This document shows positions 33,359 through 41,093 of a stretch of DNA of 41,093 bases, piece after piece. The notes beneath the pieces are model-generated. The model saw only the letters and a program-made list of their open reading frames with translations. It was not told where the DNA came from and searched no databases. Numbering within the stretch: the first letter of the stretch is position 1; each line of letters starts with the position of its first letter. A program made the position numbers and the translations under genes. The stretch spans positions 1 to 41,093 of the forward strand of contig CAJJCC010000020.1 in assembly GCA_905182585.1 (NCBI GenBank), in the 5' to 3' direction. Source of the DNA: an uncultured Flavobacteriales bacterium. Lineage in GTDB: Bacteria > Bacteroidota > Bacteroidia > Flavobacteriales_C > GCA-002722245.

Positions 33359-34015
33359 TCATGAGTTAACCTTAGCGTGATCTGCTAAGAATGTTGCTAA
33401 GCCACTATCCGTTAATGGGTGTTTTAATAAGCTTAAAATCACACTTAAAGGACCAGTCATAACGTCTGCTCCAATTTTTGCACAATCTAATAAATGAGAT
33501 GAATGACGAACAGATGCTGCTAAAATTTCAGTGTTGAAGTTGTAGTTGTCATAAATTAGTCTGATTTCATCAATCAAACCTACTCCACTATGTGAAATGT
33601 CATCTAATCTCCCTAAGAAAGGAGAAACGTATGAAGCGCCAGCTTTTGCTGCTAAAAGTGCTTGACCAGCTGAAAACACTAAAGTACAGTTTGTTCTAAT
33701 TCCATTATCAGTAAACCACTTAATTGCCTTAATTCCTTCTTTAATCATAGGAACTTTAACAACAATATTAGGATGTAGATCAGCTAATATTTTTCCTTCT
33801 TTTATCATTTCTTCGAAATTCGTAGAAATAACTTCAGCACTAACATCACCATCAACGATATTACAAATATCTAAATAATGTTGTTTTACTTTTTCATCAC
33901 CGCTAATACCTTCTTTAGCCATTAATGATGGATTCGTAGTTACTCCGTCTAAAACTCCTAAATCTTCCGCTTCTTTAATTTGCTCAAGATTTGCTGTATC
34001 GATAAAAAACTTCAT
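33359..34015 (-). CDS. Transaldolase / fructose-6-phosphate aldolase family (TalC/FSA type)
   Basis: This is a class I aldolase of the short (about 220 aa) transaldolase family. [16 protein letters not shown] and [13 protein letters not shown] are the N-terminal signature. The catalytic lysine lies in NIVVKVPM, and [31 protein letters not shown] is diagnostic. Such proteins act in the non-oxidative pentose phosphate pathway or cleave fructose 6-phosphate, and the choice cannot be made by eye. It is divergent from the acetoacetate-CoA ligase gene. A TATTTTTG promoter element and a palindrome lie upstream. Confidence 0.92.
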   Translation of the reverse strand: MKFFIDTANLEQIKEAEDLGVLDGVTTNPSLMAKEGISGDEKVKQHYLDICNIVDGDVSAEVISTNFEEMIKEGKILADLHPNIVVKVPMIKEGIKAIKWFTDNGIRTNCTLVFSAGQALLAAKAGASYVSPFLGRLDDISHSGVGLIDEIRLIYDNYNFNTEILAASVRHSSHLLDCAKIGADVMTGPLSVILSLLKHPLTDSGLATFLADHAKVNS

Positions 34016-34037
34016 AGTGGGTTGAATTGTGTTTCCC

Positions 34038-34062
34038 CAAAAATAGCCAACTCAGTTGAGTT
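34038..34062 (-). promoter_or_regulatory. Promoter of transaldolase gene with palindrome in the spacer
   Basis: The minus strand carries TATTTTTG (34038-34045), 22 nt before the ATG. Four bases further upstream is AACTCA-GT-TGAGTT (34049-34062, plus orientation), a 14-bp inverted repeat placed between the -7 and -33 regions, where a repressor could block polymerase. Confidence 0.45.
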
Positions 34063-34176
34063 ATTTTATACTATTAGTAAGCACTTATGAACATTTTTAA
34101 ATTGAAGTATAAACAAGGTCCACTTACCCGAAACAAGTTAAAGATTTCATTCGTAATGAATAAAAACTAAACACCT

Positions 34177-36132
34177 ATGTCGTCACCTAAAATCCTTTGG
34201 AGCCCTTCTGATAAGCTAAAGAATGAATCCAACATGAATAATTTTATGGTTTGGGTGAACGAATCTTTAGATTACAACTTTAAAAACTATCAAGATTTAT
34301 GGAATTGGTCTGTAAATGAGGAAGAACAATTTTGGGAATCAATTTTAAAATTTTACAAAATTGAATATTCAGGAAGTTATAGTAAAGTTAAATCTAAAGT
34401 TGATCAAATGCTTGAGACTAGATGGTTTGAAGGAATACAATTAAACTACGCGGAACATATTTTCAGAAACTATTCCGATGAATTCCAAGCGATTACTTTT
34501 AAAAAAGAAAGTGATGAATTAATTAATATATCTTGGAATGAACTAAAACACAAAACAGCTAAAGTCGCTAAATACCTCAAGAACAATAACATTCAAAAAG
34601 GCGATAGAGTTTGCAGTATGCTTCCTAATTGCCCCGAAGCCGTCATTGCTTTTTTAGCTGTTAATTCAATAGGCGCAATTTGGTCGAGTTGCTCGCCCGA
34701 CTTTGGTACTAAGAGTATAATTGATCGATTTCAACAAATTAAACCTAAGGCTTTTATCGCTACTAATGGATATCAATACAACGGAAGAACTTTTAATAAA
34801 ATCGAAGAAATAACTAAAATTACGGAAACGATTTCATCAATCGAATCTACTCTTGTTTTAGAATACATTTCTGAAATTGACCCTCCATGTAAGACTGATA
34901 TCTGGTCGGATATAATGAAGCAACCCAAACAAGAATTAACATTTACAAGGGTTGATTTTTCAGACCCTATTTGGATTCTATACTCTAGTGGAACAACTGG
35001 AAAACCAAAAGCTATAACCCATTCAGTCGGTGGGATTACCATAGAGCACTTTAAGGCATTAAGTCTTCATCAAAACGTTAAACCAGGAGATAAATTCTTT
35101 TGGTATTCAACTACTGGTTGGATGATGTGGAACTATGCAACCTCAGCTTTATTAGCTGGAGGAACAATCGCTATGTACGATGGGTCGCCAGCATTTCCTA
35201 AAGCTGATATTTTATGGGAATTTGCAGAAAAAGCTAAAATCACACATTTTGGAGCCGGAGCAAGCTACTATATTTATTGTATGAAGGAAGGAATGAACTT
35301 TACCAATTCGAAAGCAATACAAAACATACAATCGTTTGGTTCAACAGGCTCACCTCTACCTCCCGAAACTTTCGATTGGTTTTATAAAAGTGTAAACAAA
35401 AACGCTTGGGTTATATCTTTAAGTGGAGGTACCGACATTTGCAGTGGTTTTGTCGGAGGAAATCCATTTGAATCGGTTTATGAAGGTGAAATTCAATGCA
35501 GAATGCTTGGTGTAAACCTTCAGGCTTATTCTGAAGAAGGTATTTCTGTAGAGGACAAATTAGGAGAGATGATTATTGAAAACGCCCTGCCATCAATGCC
35601 TATTTATTTCTGGAACGACCAAGGGAACAAACGATATAAATCAAGCTATTTCGAAATGTACCTGGGCAAATGGAGGCATGGAGATTGGATTAAAATAACC
35701 AATAGAAAAACGGTTATTATTTACGGCAGATCTGATGCGACCTTAAACCGTGGTGGTGTACGTATTGGGACAAGCGAAGTTTATAGCGCTACAGAGAGTG
35801 TTAAAGAAGTTAAGGATTCTTTAGTTGTTTGCTTAGATCATTCTGACGGAACGCAATCCATGCCAATGTTTATTAAACTGCACGATGACATTCAATTAGA
35901 CATGAAACTAAAAAGAGACATCAAAAAAGCGATTAAAACTCAATTTTCACCAAGGCATATTCCTGATCAAATTATTCAAGTATCAGATATTCCTTATACA
36001 ATGAGCGGCAAAAAGATGGAGGCTCCTGTTAAAAAAATCCTTTCTGGAGTTCCAATTGAAGAAGCAGTAAGCAAAGATGCTATGAAAAATCCAGAGGCAC
36101 TAGATTTCTTTATTAATTTCAATTTAAAATAA
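34177..36132 (+). CDS. Acetoacetate--CoA ligase
   Basis: This adenylate-forming enzyme activates acetoacetate with ATP and CoA, feeding ketone-body, leucine or polyhydroxybutyrate breakdown into acetoacetyl-CoA. WSPSDKLKNESNMNNFMVWVN and RWFEGIQLNYAEHIFRN are the acetyl/acetoacetyl-CoA synthetase N-terminal domain. The ATP motif is YSSGTTGKPKAI. FGSTGSPLPPETFDW and SLSGGTDICSGFVGGNP are characteristic of acetoacetyl-CoA ligase rather than acetate ligase. GRSDATLNRGGVRIGTSEVY is the hinge motif, and MSGKKMEAPVKKIL carries the adenylation lysine. Length 651 aa is complete. It is divergent from the transaldolase gene and convergent with the ROK kinase gene. Confidence 0.92.
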   Translation: MSSPKILWSPSDKLKNESNMNNFMVWVNESLDYNFKNYQDLWNWSVNEEEQFWESILKFYKIEYSGSYSKVKSKVDQMLETRWFEGIQLNYAEHIFRNYSDEFQAITFKKESDELINISWNELKHKTAKVAKYLKNNNIQKGDRVCSMLPNCPEAVIAFLAVNSIGAIWSSCSPDFGTKSIIDRFQQIKPKAFIATNGYQYNGRTFNKIEEITKITETISSIESTLVLEYISEIDPPCKTDIWSDIMKQPKQELTFTRVDFSDPIWILYSSGTTGKPKAITHSVGGITIEHFKALSLHQNVKPGDKFFWYSTTGWMMWNYATSALLAGGTIAMYDGSPAFPKADILWEFAEKAKITHFGAGASYYIYCMKEGMNFTNSKAIQNIQSFGSTGSPLPPETFDWFYKSVNKNAWVISLSGGTDICSGFVGGNPFESVYEGEIQCRMLGVNLQAYSEEGISVEDKLGEMIIENALPSMPIYFWNDQGNKRYKSSYFEMYLGKWRHGDWIKITNRKTVIIYGRSDATLNRGGVRIGTSEVYSATESVKEVKDSLVVCLDHSDGTQSMPMFIKLHDDIQLDMKLKRDIKKAIKTQFSPRHIPDQIIQVSDIPYTMSGKKMEAPVKKILSGVPIEEAVSKDAMKNPEALDFFINFNLK

Positions 36133-36137
36133 GCACT

Positions 36138-36165
36138 AAAAAAGGGCGAACAAAAGTCAGCCCTT
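36138..36165 (-). terminator. Intrinsic terminator between convergent genes
   Basis: AAGGGC/GCCCTT with a 12-nt loop is followed on the minus strand by a T-run (CCCTTTTTTAG). It can end the ROK transcript and may also slow the acetoacetate-CoA ligase transcript. Confidence 0.7.
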
Positions 36166-36187
36166 CTTAATATTATAAAACACACTT

Positions 36188-37108
36188 TTAATAAGTTTCC
36201 AATTCGTTTAATACTAACGAAGCCGCTCCTATTAGTCCAGTATCAGCTTCACAACCTGCAGGTAATATTTCAAAATCAGCTTTATAATAAGATGAAAAGT
36301 ATGAATTTGCAGTTTCAACTGCAGCTCCTTTAAATAACTCATAAGCTTTACCTACTCCTCCGCCAATTACAAATTTGGTGATATCATAAGCATGCGCTAA
36401 TCCAACAACAGTTTCTCCAATTAAAGTTCCTACATAATCCCATACACCTTGTGCAAATAAATCTCCTGCCTTTGCCGCTAGGAAGACTTTTTCAACGGTT
36501 AACTCTGATTCAAACTTTAATGAACTGTTTGCGTTTTCAGGCTTTAATAATTCCTCTTTAACGTAATTAGCCAAATGTCTTTGCCCTAAATAATTTTCCA
36601 ACACCTGACGCTTAGGACCTACAACCAAGAAACCAACTTCTCCTGCATTCCCTTTTGATCCAATAAATAGCTTTCGATGAACAATGATACCACCCCCAAC
36701 TCCTGTACCTAGGGCAATCATAATAAAGTCATCTTTATCATGTCCACCAAAATACATTTCACCTAAAGCAGTGCAGTTAGCATCATTCTCCATTCTAACA
36801 ATTAAATATGGAAATGCCTTTTTTAATTGAGGAACAACATCTGTTCCGTTTAAAGATTCTAGATTATTTGCTTGAACTAAAGTTTGACGATCTAAAGATA
36901 ATTGACCAGGTATTCCAATCCCGATACCTTTTAATCCATCATGCTTATTTGTATACTTAGTACAAACTGAAATTAACAATTTAATGAAGTCTTCTGGTGA
37001 TTTTGAATGTTCCAGCGTATCATGACGCTCTGTCTCCAAAATCTCTCCTTTATCTGATACTATTCCAAATTTGACGGTAGTACCGCCAATGTCAATTCCT
37101 AAAATCAT
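36188..37108 (-). CDS. ROK-family sugar kinase (glucokinase-like), zinc motif absent
   Basis: This is an actin-fold ATP-dependent sugar kinase of the ROK family. The phosphate-1 motif is GIDIGGTTVKFGIV (4-17), the catalytic Asp109 is in MENDANCTALGE, and the phosphate-2 motif is ALGTGVGGGII (132-142). Most ROK proteins carry GExGH followed by a CxCGxxGC zinc cluster. Here the segment is GEVGFLVVGPKRQVLENYLG (156-175), with Phe160 in place of the zinc-binding His and no cysteines. The enzyme therefore probably folds without zinc. The gene starts 21 nt after the stop of the GH18 gene, so the two are likely co-transcribed, which would fit sugar release followed by phosphorylation. Confidence 0.87.
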   Translation of the reverse strand: MILGIDIGGTTVKFGIVSDKGEILETERHDTLEHSKSPEDFIKLLISVCTKYTNKHDGLKGIGIGIPGQLSLDRQTLVQANNLESLNGTDVVPQLKKAFPYLIVRMENDANCTALGEMYFGGHDKDDFIMIALGTGVGGGIIVHRKLFIGSKGNAGEVGFLVVGPKRQVLENYLGQRHLANYVKEELLKPENANSSLKFESELTVEKVFLAAKAGDLFAQGVWDYVGTLIGETVVGLAHAYDITKFVIGGGVGKAYELFKGAAVETANSYFSSYYKADFEILPAGCEADTGLIGAASLVLNELETY

Positions 37109-37129
37109 AGCACCAAATTTAGCATTTTT

Positions 37130-38317
37130 TTACATTTTTACTAGCCTATGGGTAAAACTAGTTTTCTCATCTTGAATTTCTAATAGGTAAAAGCCATTTT
37201 TAACAGAAGACATATCTATTAGGCCTTGCCTAAGATCCCCTGTTTTAATTAAGCTCCCTGCTAAGTTATAAATTCGAAACACCCCCTCCAACATACCTTC
37301 AACGTGAACTTGCTCTATTGCAGGATTGGGATAAACACTCAAATTAACGGCTAATTCATGTTGACTTAAATGAATTTGATTCGATTTTAATTTAGCATCA
37401 ATAACATCTAACAAAGAATTTTCGCCAAAACAATCTTGCCCTAATTCCCAAATCATCACTCCACCGGCTCCATTATCAATCGCGTATTGTACTTTATCTT
37501 CAATCGTTGAAATTCCGTTAAAATAAAGTACTCCTTCATCTGTCATGGTTTTATCTTGATATAAACTATCTGGGTATTCAGATACAATTTCACACCAAGT
37601 CCATGCAGGAACTTCAGCAGCTTGAAATTCATAACCGTAAAAAGGTAAACCAATAATAATATTCTTTTTATCAGCACCTCTACCACTCCAGTAATTAAAA
37701 TCACCTGTTGTTTGAGACATAGGAGAATGTTGTCCTGGATTTGACAATGTCCAGGGTCCTGTATTATCATAAGACATTAAATTCAATAGGTCATAATCTT
37801 CAACTGTTTCTCTTTCAATATAACTTCCCGTCCATTTCGCTAAGGCAGCACTAACTTCAATATTATAAACCTTTGCCGAATCCATTAAATCTTGAACAAA
37901 ATCGTCATAGGTTGACATTTGTACCATCGATCCTTCCAAATCAACATCTACTCCATCCAAATTATTCTCCAAAACAAAATTCATTAAGGAATGAATTAAC
38001 GCAGGACGATTTGCCTCATCAGTTTTATTACGGTAGGTATCTTCAGCAACAGTTGATAACCCACCACCACCTATTGAAATAAAAACTTTACAATTCGCTA
38101 AGTGTGCTTTTTCAACCAAAGGGTCTAGATTGTGAGAAAAAATAAATTCTCCATCTGAACCTGGATTGGCAAAAGAGGCACAAACATGTGTAAGTTTTGA
38201 GAAATCAATATTATTTAAAATTCCAAATCGATAAGTTGGTAAATATCCAACTACTTTAAAAGCCTGAGCTTGATTTAGCAAAATTGTAAAAATTAAAAGA
38301 GCTAAAATTCGTTTCAT
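37130..38317 (-). CDS. Glycoside hydrolase family 18 protein with T9SS sorting domain
   Basis: This is a secreted chitinase-like enzyme. From the ATG at 38317 a signal peptide (MKRILALLIFTILLNQAQA) precedes FKVVGYLPTYR, the first strand of the GH18 barrel. SIGGGG (81-86) and LDGVDVDLE (120-128), matching DxxDxDxE with the catalytic Glu128, define the family. MSYDNTGPW and GGVMIWELGQD are the later barrel motifs. The last about 75 residues (VYPNPAIEQVHVEG..., GFYLLEI...) are a type A T9SS C-terminal domain. The track starts 30 nt earlier, at 38347. A TATGTTTG promoter element overlaps that site, so the ATG at 38317 is chosen. ROK kinase follows by 21 nt. Confidence 0.9.
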   Translation of the reverse strand: MKRILALLIFTILLNQAQAFKVVGYLPTYRFGILNNIDFSKLTHVCASFANPGSDGEFIFSHNLDPLVEKAHLANCKVFISIGGGGLSTVAEDTYRNKTDEANRPALIHSLMNFVLENNLDGVDVDLEGSMVQMSTYDDFVQDLMDSAKVYNIEVSAALAKWTGSYIERETVEDYDLLNLMSYDNTGPWTLSNPGQHSPMSQTTGDFNYWSGRGADKKNIIIGLPFYGYEFQAAEVPAWTWCEIVSEYPDSLYQDKTMTDEGVLYFNGISTIEDKVQYAIDNGAGGVMIWELGQDCFGENSLLDVIDAKLKSNQIHLSQHELAVNLSVYPNPAIEQVHVEGMLEGVFRIYNLAGSLIKTGDLRQGLIDMSSVKNGFYLLEIQDEKTSFTHRLVKM

Positions 38318-38340
38318 TTGTTTTGAGTTAAGCGTTGAAA

Positions 38341-38348
38341 CAAACATA
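38341..38348 (-). promoter_or_regulatory. Promoter -7 element of GH18-ROK operon
   Basis: The minus strand reads TATGTTTG, an exact TAnnTTTG match 23 nt upstream of the ATG at 38317. It decides against the longer ORF start at 38347. No clear -33 box is visible. Confidence 0.45.
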
Positions 38349-38506
38349 AGTTAATATAACAAAAACTATTAAATCCCAATGCAGACAGGAACAGGACAAA
38401 GCAGAAGACAAAATAAAGACTTCTTTAAAGTTAATTTTCCTTAAGATCCAATTAATAAATACGATTTAACAAAAGATGTAATAACTTTATATTTTAAATT
38501 AGTATC

Positions 38507-39127
38507 ATGAAACAGTTTTTAATCCTCCTCACTTTAATTCCATTTATTTCGTTTGGTCAAAAAGACGCAACTCGGAAAATTGTTAAAATAACGGGAATCA
38601 CAGTAAGTAGTGATAGCTTAAAACCGGTACCTTTTGCAAATATAATGGTGAAAGGAAATTACACAGGAACAATGGGAGACCACTCTGGTTTTTACAGTAT
38701 TGTAGCCACAACAGGTGATACATTAGTATTTTCAAGTATTGGTTTTAAAAATGAAGAATACATCATTCCTGATACTTTAGAAAACAAGCAGTACTCCTTA
38801 ATTCAAATTTTACAGCAGGATACAATAGAACTTCCTGAAACTCGCATAAGCGTTTGGCCTAGTTACGACCAGTTTAAACAAGCTTTCTTAAACACCGAAG
38901 TTAAAGATGATGAATTAGCAAGAGCTAAAAGGAATCTTAATAGCGATATTTTAAAAGAACAGGCCATTAATTTAACGCTTGGTGCTGGTGGGAATCAAAA
39001 ATATATGCAAGACACTTATAATGCTAGATTATACTACAGTGGTCAGCTACCTCCTAACAACTTACTCAATCCGGTTGCATGGACTAAGCTAATTAAAGCT
39101 TGGAAAGATGGTAAATTTGATGATTAA
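38507..39127 (+). CDS. Carboxypeptidase-like regulatory-domain exported protein
   Basis: A signal peptide (MKQFLILLTLIPFISFG, then QKD) precedes a CarboxypepD_reg-like beta-sandwich: ITGITVSSDSLKPVPFANIMVKGNYTGTMGDHSGFYSIVATTGDTLVFSSIGFK. This is the same domain found at the N-terminus of SusC-type receptors, but here it stands without a barrel. The C-terminal half is helical (FKQAFLNTEVKDDELARAKRNL) and ends with LLNPVAWTKLIKAWKDGKFDD, a form common in Bacteroidota carboxypeptidase-like regulatory proteins of about 200 aa. Function is unknown, presumably periplasmic or surface. A long hairpin follows the stop. Confidence 0.82.
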   Translation: MKQFLILLTLIPFISFGQKDATRKIVKITGITVSSDSLKPVPFANIMVKGNYTGTMGDHSGFYSIVATTGDTLVFSSIGFKNEEYIIPDTLENKQYSLIQILQQDTIELPETRISVWPSYDQFKQAFLNTEVKDDELARAKRNLNSDILKEQAINLTLGAGGNQKYMQDTYNARLYYSGQLPPNNLLNPVAWTKLIKAWKDGKFDD

Positions 39128-39149
39128 AAAAATACGATAACTCTACATT

Positions 39150-39198
39150 AATCATAAATCGTCCCACTTTGCTGAGTAAGGTGGGACGATTTATGATT
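39150..39198. terminator. Long stem-loop between convergent genes (probable bidirectional transcription end)
   Basis: Arms AATCATAAATCGTCCCAC (39150-39167) and GTGGGACGATTTATGATT (39181-39198) pair perfectly over 18 bp. Three more pairs extend inward, leaving a 7-nt loop. No U-run follows on either strand. The right arm overlaps the stop codon of the minus-strand gene. Confidence 0.7.
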
Positions 39199-39502
39199 AT
39201 CCAACTTTTTTGATTAAAATTTGTTTTGGAAATTGCGGGAGTAACAACTCGACATGAGCTTTAAAAACGGACTCTTTCCACTTTAATTGAAAAAGGTATT
39301 TCTCTTGCTTTAAAAAATAAACATAGTGAAAGTCACTATCGATTTGAGTAACTAGCCTTGTTATATCAGATAAATACGAAGCTTTTGACTTATCAAATTG
39401 AGTAATAAAAAACGATGGTGAAATATCCTCTAGTAAACTAAAAAATTCGTTTATTGATTTAACATTAATATAATTCTTGAGTTTACTGTTTGAATAAGTC
39501 AT
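39197..39502 (-). CDS. Small protein of unknown function
   Basis: The 101-aa product begins MTYSNSKLKNYINVKSINEFFSLLEDI. It has no signal peptide or membrane segment and appears to be a small alpha/beta cytoplasmic protein (VYFLKQEKYLFQLKWKESVFK as likely strands, ILIKKVG at the end). I do not recognise the family. A perfect TAnnTTTG promoter element 22 nt before the ATG and the strong hairpin at the stop support it as a real, separately transcribed gene. The next gene upstream on the same strand, the NTR-like one, ends 84 nt before it. Confidence 0.6.
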   Translation of the reverse strand: MTYSNSKLKNYINVKSINEFFSLLEDISPSFFITQFDKSKASYLSDITRLVTQIDSDFHYVYFLKQEKYLFQLKWKESVFKAHVELLLPQFPKQILIKKVG

Positions 39503-39524
39503 AGCTTTTTTATTTGATTATTTT

Positions 39525-39532
39525 CAAATATA
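39525..39532 (-). promoter_or_regulatory. Promoter -7 element of the small unknown gene
   Basis: The minus strand carries TATATTTG, an exact TAnnTTTG match, 22 nt before the ATG at 39502. Confidence 0.5.
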
Positions 39533-39585
39533 GCAGACCAAACCGTAACTAGTTTATGGTGCTTTAATTTCACACCAAAACCTAA

Positions 39586-40266
39586 TTATTTAAACAAAGA
39601 CTGAAGAGCTCTTTTCTTCAAATCGTTTGAAATAATTTCTTTTTGATGACTCTTACTCATTGCAAATACTACATCATAAATAAAGCTTGCAGTTTCTACT
39701 TTAGTATCAATGATATAAAATCTTCGAGGATAGTAAAAAGACGTTTCCTTGGGTAATTCATTAAATGCATTAATCTCACCAGACTCAATATCGTAAAAAG
39801 CATACTTTCCTTTTTTAACATCAAACTCTTGTCCGGAAACCGTTTTTAAAACATTTTTCTTACGATACTTTAAAGAATCATAAATTGGAACATTTACGTA
39901 TTCGTGTGTTTTAAACAATTCATCTAATAAATACTCAAAATGAACATACTTATAATCTGAAGTCCGAGAACATCGATCAATTGAAAATCCATGATACCAA
40001 AGTAGTAAGTACGTTTTACCAGAATCTAATCTAAAGTATTTTGAGGTAACCGATTCTTGTAATAAAGAAAACTGGTTAGAGATTGAATCTCCCTTCCACT
40101 TTTTTAACACTTGTAACTGTACAGAGTCTCCAATAACGCCTATACTTTGAACAAGTGCAATATTTTCACTCATATAAACCTCTTGTTCCAAGGTTAAATC
40201 TTCACACTTTTGAGATCTGGAAACACTTGCCCAGATAACAATAAAAAACAATAAATTTAATTTCAT
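39586..40266 (-). CDS. Exported protein with NTR/TIMP-like N-terminal domain (tentative)
   Basis: A signal peptide ([18 protein letters not shown]) is followed by [25 protein letters not shown], then [24 protein letters not shown] and DRCSRT. This spacing (Cys near the mature start, 'A.V..G', a 'V...WKG' strand, 'G..YL' and 'C.RT') resembles bacterial netrin/TIMP-like OB-fold proteins, often exported and of unknown function. The C-terminal 100 residues are not recognised. The ATG overlaps the pyrD stop (ATGA), so translation is probably coupled to pyrD, although the functions look unrelated. The domain call is by eye and should be treated as inference. Confidence 0.55.
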   Translation of the reverse strand: MKLNLLFFIVIWASVSRSQKCEDLTLEQEVYMSENIALVQSIGVIGDSVQLQVLKKWKGDSISNQFSLLQESVTSKYFRLDSGKTYLLLWYHGFSIDRCSRTSDYKYVHFEYLLDELFKTHEYVNVPIYDSLKYRKKNVLKTVSGQEFDVKKGKYAFYDIESGEINAFNELPKETSFYYPRRFYIIDTKVETASFIYDVVFAMSKSHQKEIISNDLKKRALQSLFK

Positions 40267-41093
40267 TTTAATAATGCTTTATTAATACGTTTCACCAACC
40301 CGGGTCCTTCATAAATAAACCCAGTATAAACCTGTACCAATTTCGCGCCAGCTTTTATTTTATCTAGAGCGTCCTGTTCTGAATGAATGCCACCTACTCC
40401 AATAATTGGATATTTATCCCCTAAATTTTTATATAAATAAGAGATAACATTCGTTGATCTTTTGTCTACCGGCTTACCGCTTAAACCTCCAGGCCAACCA
40501 ATTTCCTCCAATTTACTTTCATCTGTTTTTAATCCTTCTCTATTCACCGATGTATTAGCAGCTACAACACCGTCTAGTTCTAATGTTTTGATAATATCAA
40601 TAACATCATCTAATTCTGGCGTGCTTAAATCTGGTGCTATTTTTAACAATAATGGCTTCGAAGAAGCTTTTGACTTATTAATATCAGAAATTTTCTGCAT
40701 CAAAGCCATCAAGGGTTTCTTCTCTTGTAATTTTGTTAAATTCCCAACATTAGGACAACTTACATTTACAACAAAATAATCTACGTAATCAAACAACTGG
40801 TTAAACACCTTAATATAGTCTTCATCTGTTTTATCAGCTTCTGTACCCGTGTTTTTCCCAATATTTCCACCAATTACAATATTGGTTTTTCTTTTCTTTA
40901 AACGCTCCACAGCTGCATCAACTCCTTCGTTGTTAAAGCCCATTCTGTTAATTAAAGCCTGATCTTCTGGAAGTCTAAATAATCTAGGTTTTGCATTACC
41001 AGGTTGTCCTTTCGGAGTTAATGTTCCAATTTCTATAAACCCAAACCCAAAATCAGCCAATTCATTATAGAGTTTAGCATCCTTATCAAACCC
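40263..41093 (-). CDS. pyrD: Dihydroorotate dehydrogenase (quinone), class 2, N-terminus cut by window
   Basis: This FMN enzyme oxidises dihydroorotate to orotate in pyrimidine synthesis and, in class 2, passes electrons to membrane quinone. [39 protein letters not shown] is the class 2 signature. [10 protein letters not shown] carries the catalytic serine region of class 2, and [33 protein letters not shown] and [16 protein letters not shown] bind FMN and phosphate. The track starts at an internal TTG (41060). The frame remains open to the window edge ([12 protein letters not shown] before it), so roughly the first quarter is missing, including the membrane-binding helices. Confidence 0.95.
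   Translation of the reverse strand, partial: GFDKDAKLYNELADFGFGFIEIGTLTPKGQPGNAKPRLFRLPEDQALINRMGFNNEGVDAAVERLKKRKTNIVIGGNIGKNTGTEADKTDEDYIKVFNQLFDYVDYFVVNVSCPNVGNLTKLQEKKPLMALMQKISDINKSKASSKPLLLKIAPDLSTPELDDVIDIIKTLELDGVVAANTSVNREGLKTDESKLEEIGWPGGLSGKPVDKRSTNVISYLYKNLGDKYPIIGVGGIHSEQDALDKIKAGAKLVQVYTGFIYEGPGLVKRINKALLK

Noticed and set aside
38318-38347. Upstream start of the GH18 ORF at 38347
   Set aside because: A TATGTTTG promoter element overlaps it, and the internal ATG at 38317 begins a clean signal peptide.
1-41093. Defence island, prophage, CRISPR array or insertion sequence
   Set aside because: No nuclease/helicase cluster, integrase, transposase, repeat-spacer array or terminal repeats are seen; the only phage-like protein is the isolated HNH-like gene.

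Overview
The window is a 41-kb chromosomal segment of an AT-rich member of the Bacteroidota, most probably order Flavobacteriales. The evidence is type IX secretion and gliding genes (gldJ, a porP/sprF-type gene, porU), cargo with C-terminal sorting domains, families largely confined to this phylum (DUF4836, DUF2279, an OstA-like lipopolysaccharide protein) and promoters of the Bacteroidota type (TTG, about 20 nt, TAnnTTTG). I see no rRNA, tRNA, CRISPR array, insertion sequence or prophage. Most genes are housekeeping or envelope genes.

Layout. 1-1247: end of a polysaccharide flippase. 1621-5267 (-): a three-gene periplasmic operon of imelysin, di-heme oxidoreductase and a second imelysin with an altered motif, driven by a promoter embedded in long inverted repeats. 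5401-7381 (-): a DUF4197 protein and a ketopantoate reductase-type enzyme. 7382-8309: a spacer with a candidate small RNA. 8310-10098 (+): an HNH/NUMOD4-like helix-turn-helix protein one base upstream of a thioester reductase-type SDR. 10099-10745: a spacer ending in a strong terminator. 10746-13237 (-): uup and a phosphopantetheinyl transferase, coupled by TAATG. 13401-18409 (+): DUF4836 lipoprotein, Fur-family regulator, purA and an OstA-like protein. 18406-21262 (-): trmH-like methyltransferase, then pdhC and pdhA. 21537-25443 (-): murF, gldJ and porP. 25611-29414 (+): porU, the T9SS sortase. 29415-31757 (-): a phosphohexomutase and a DUF2279 protein. 31758-32679: a spacer. 32680-34015 (-): YrdC-type threonylcarbamoyl-AMP synthase and transaldolase/FSA. 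34177-36132 (+): acetoacetate-CoA ligase. 36188-38317 (-): GH18 protein with a T9SS tail and a ROK kinase. 38507-39127 (+): a carboxypeptidase-regulatory-like protein. 39197-41093 (-): a small unknown gene, an NTR-like exported protein and pyrD, cut by the window edge.

How the genes fit together: gldJ, porP and porU belong to the T9SS/gliding machinery, and the GH18 protein is a probable client. The OstA-like protein and the flippase serve the outer surface. The imelysin/di-heme operon is a putative metal or redox system at the periplasmic face. pdhA/pdhC, acetoacetate-CoA ligase, transaldolase, phosphohexomutase and the ROK kinase are central carbon metabolism.

The least ordinary signals are regulatory. 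A textbook intrinsic terminator lies inside the signal-peptide codons of the DUF2279 gene. Two more terminators abut the start codons of murF and the YrdC gene. Two long inverted repeats frame the imelysin promoter. A roughly 70-nt small RNA is possible at 7540-7613. The most unusual protein is the HNH-like protein at 8310, which seems to have lost its catalytic histidine but keeps a clear helix-turn-helix.
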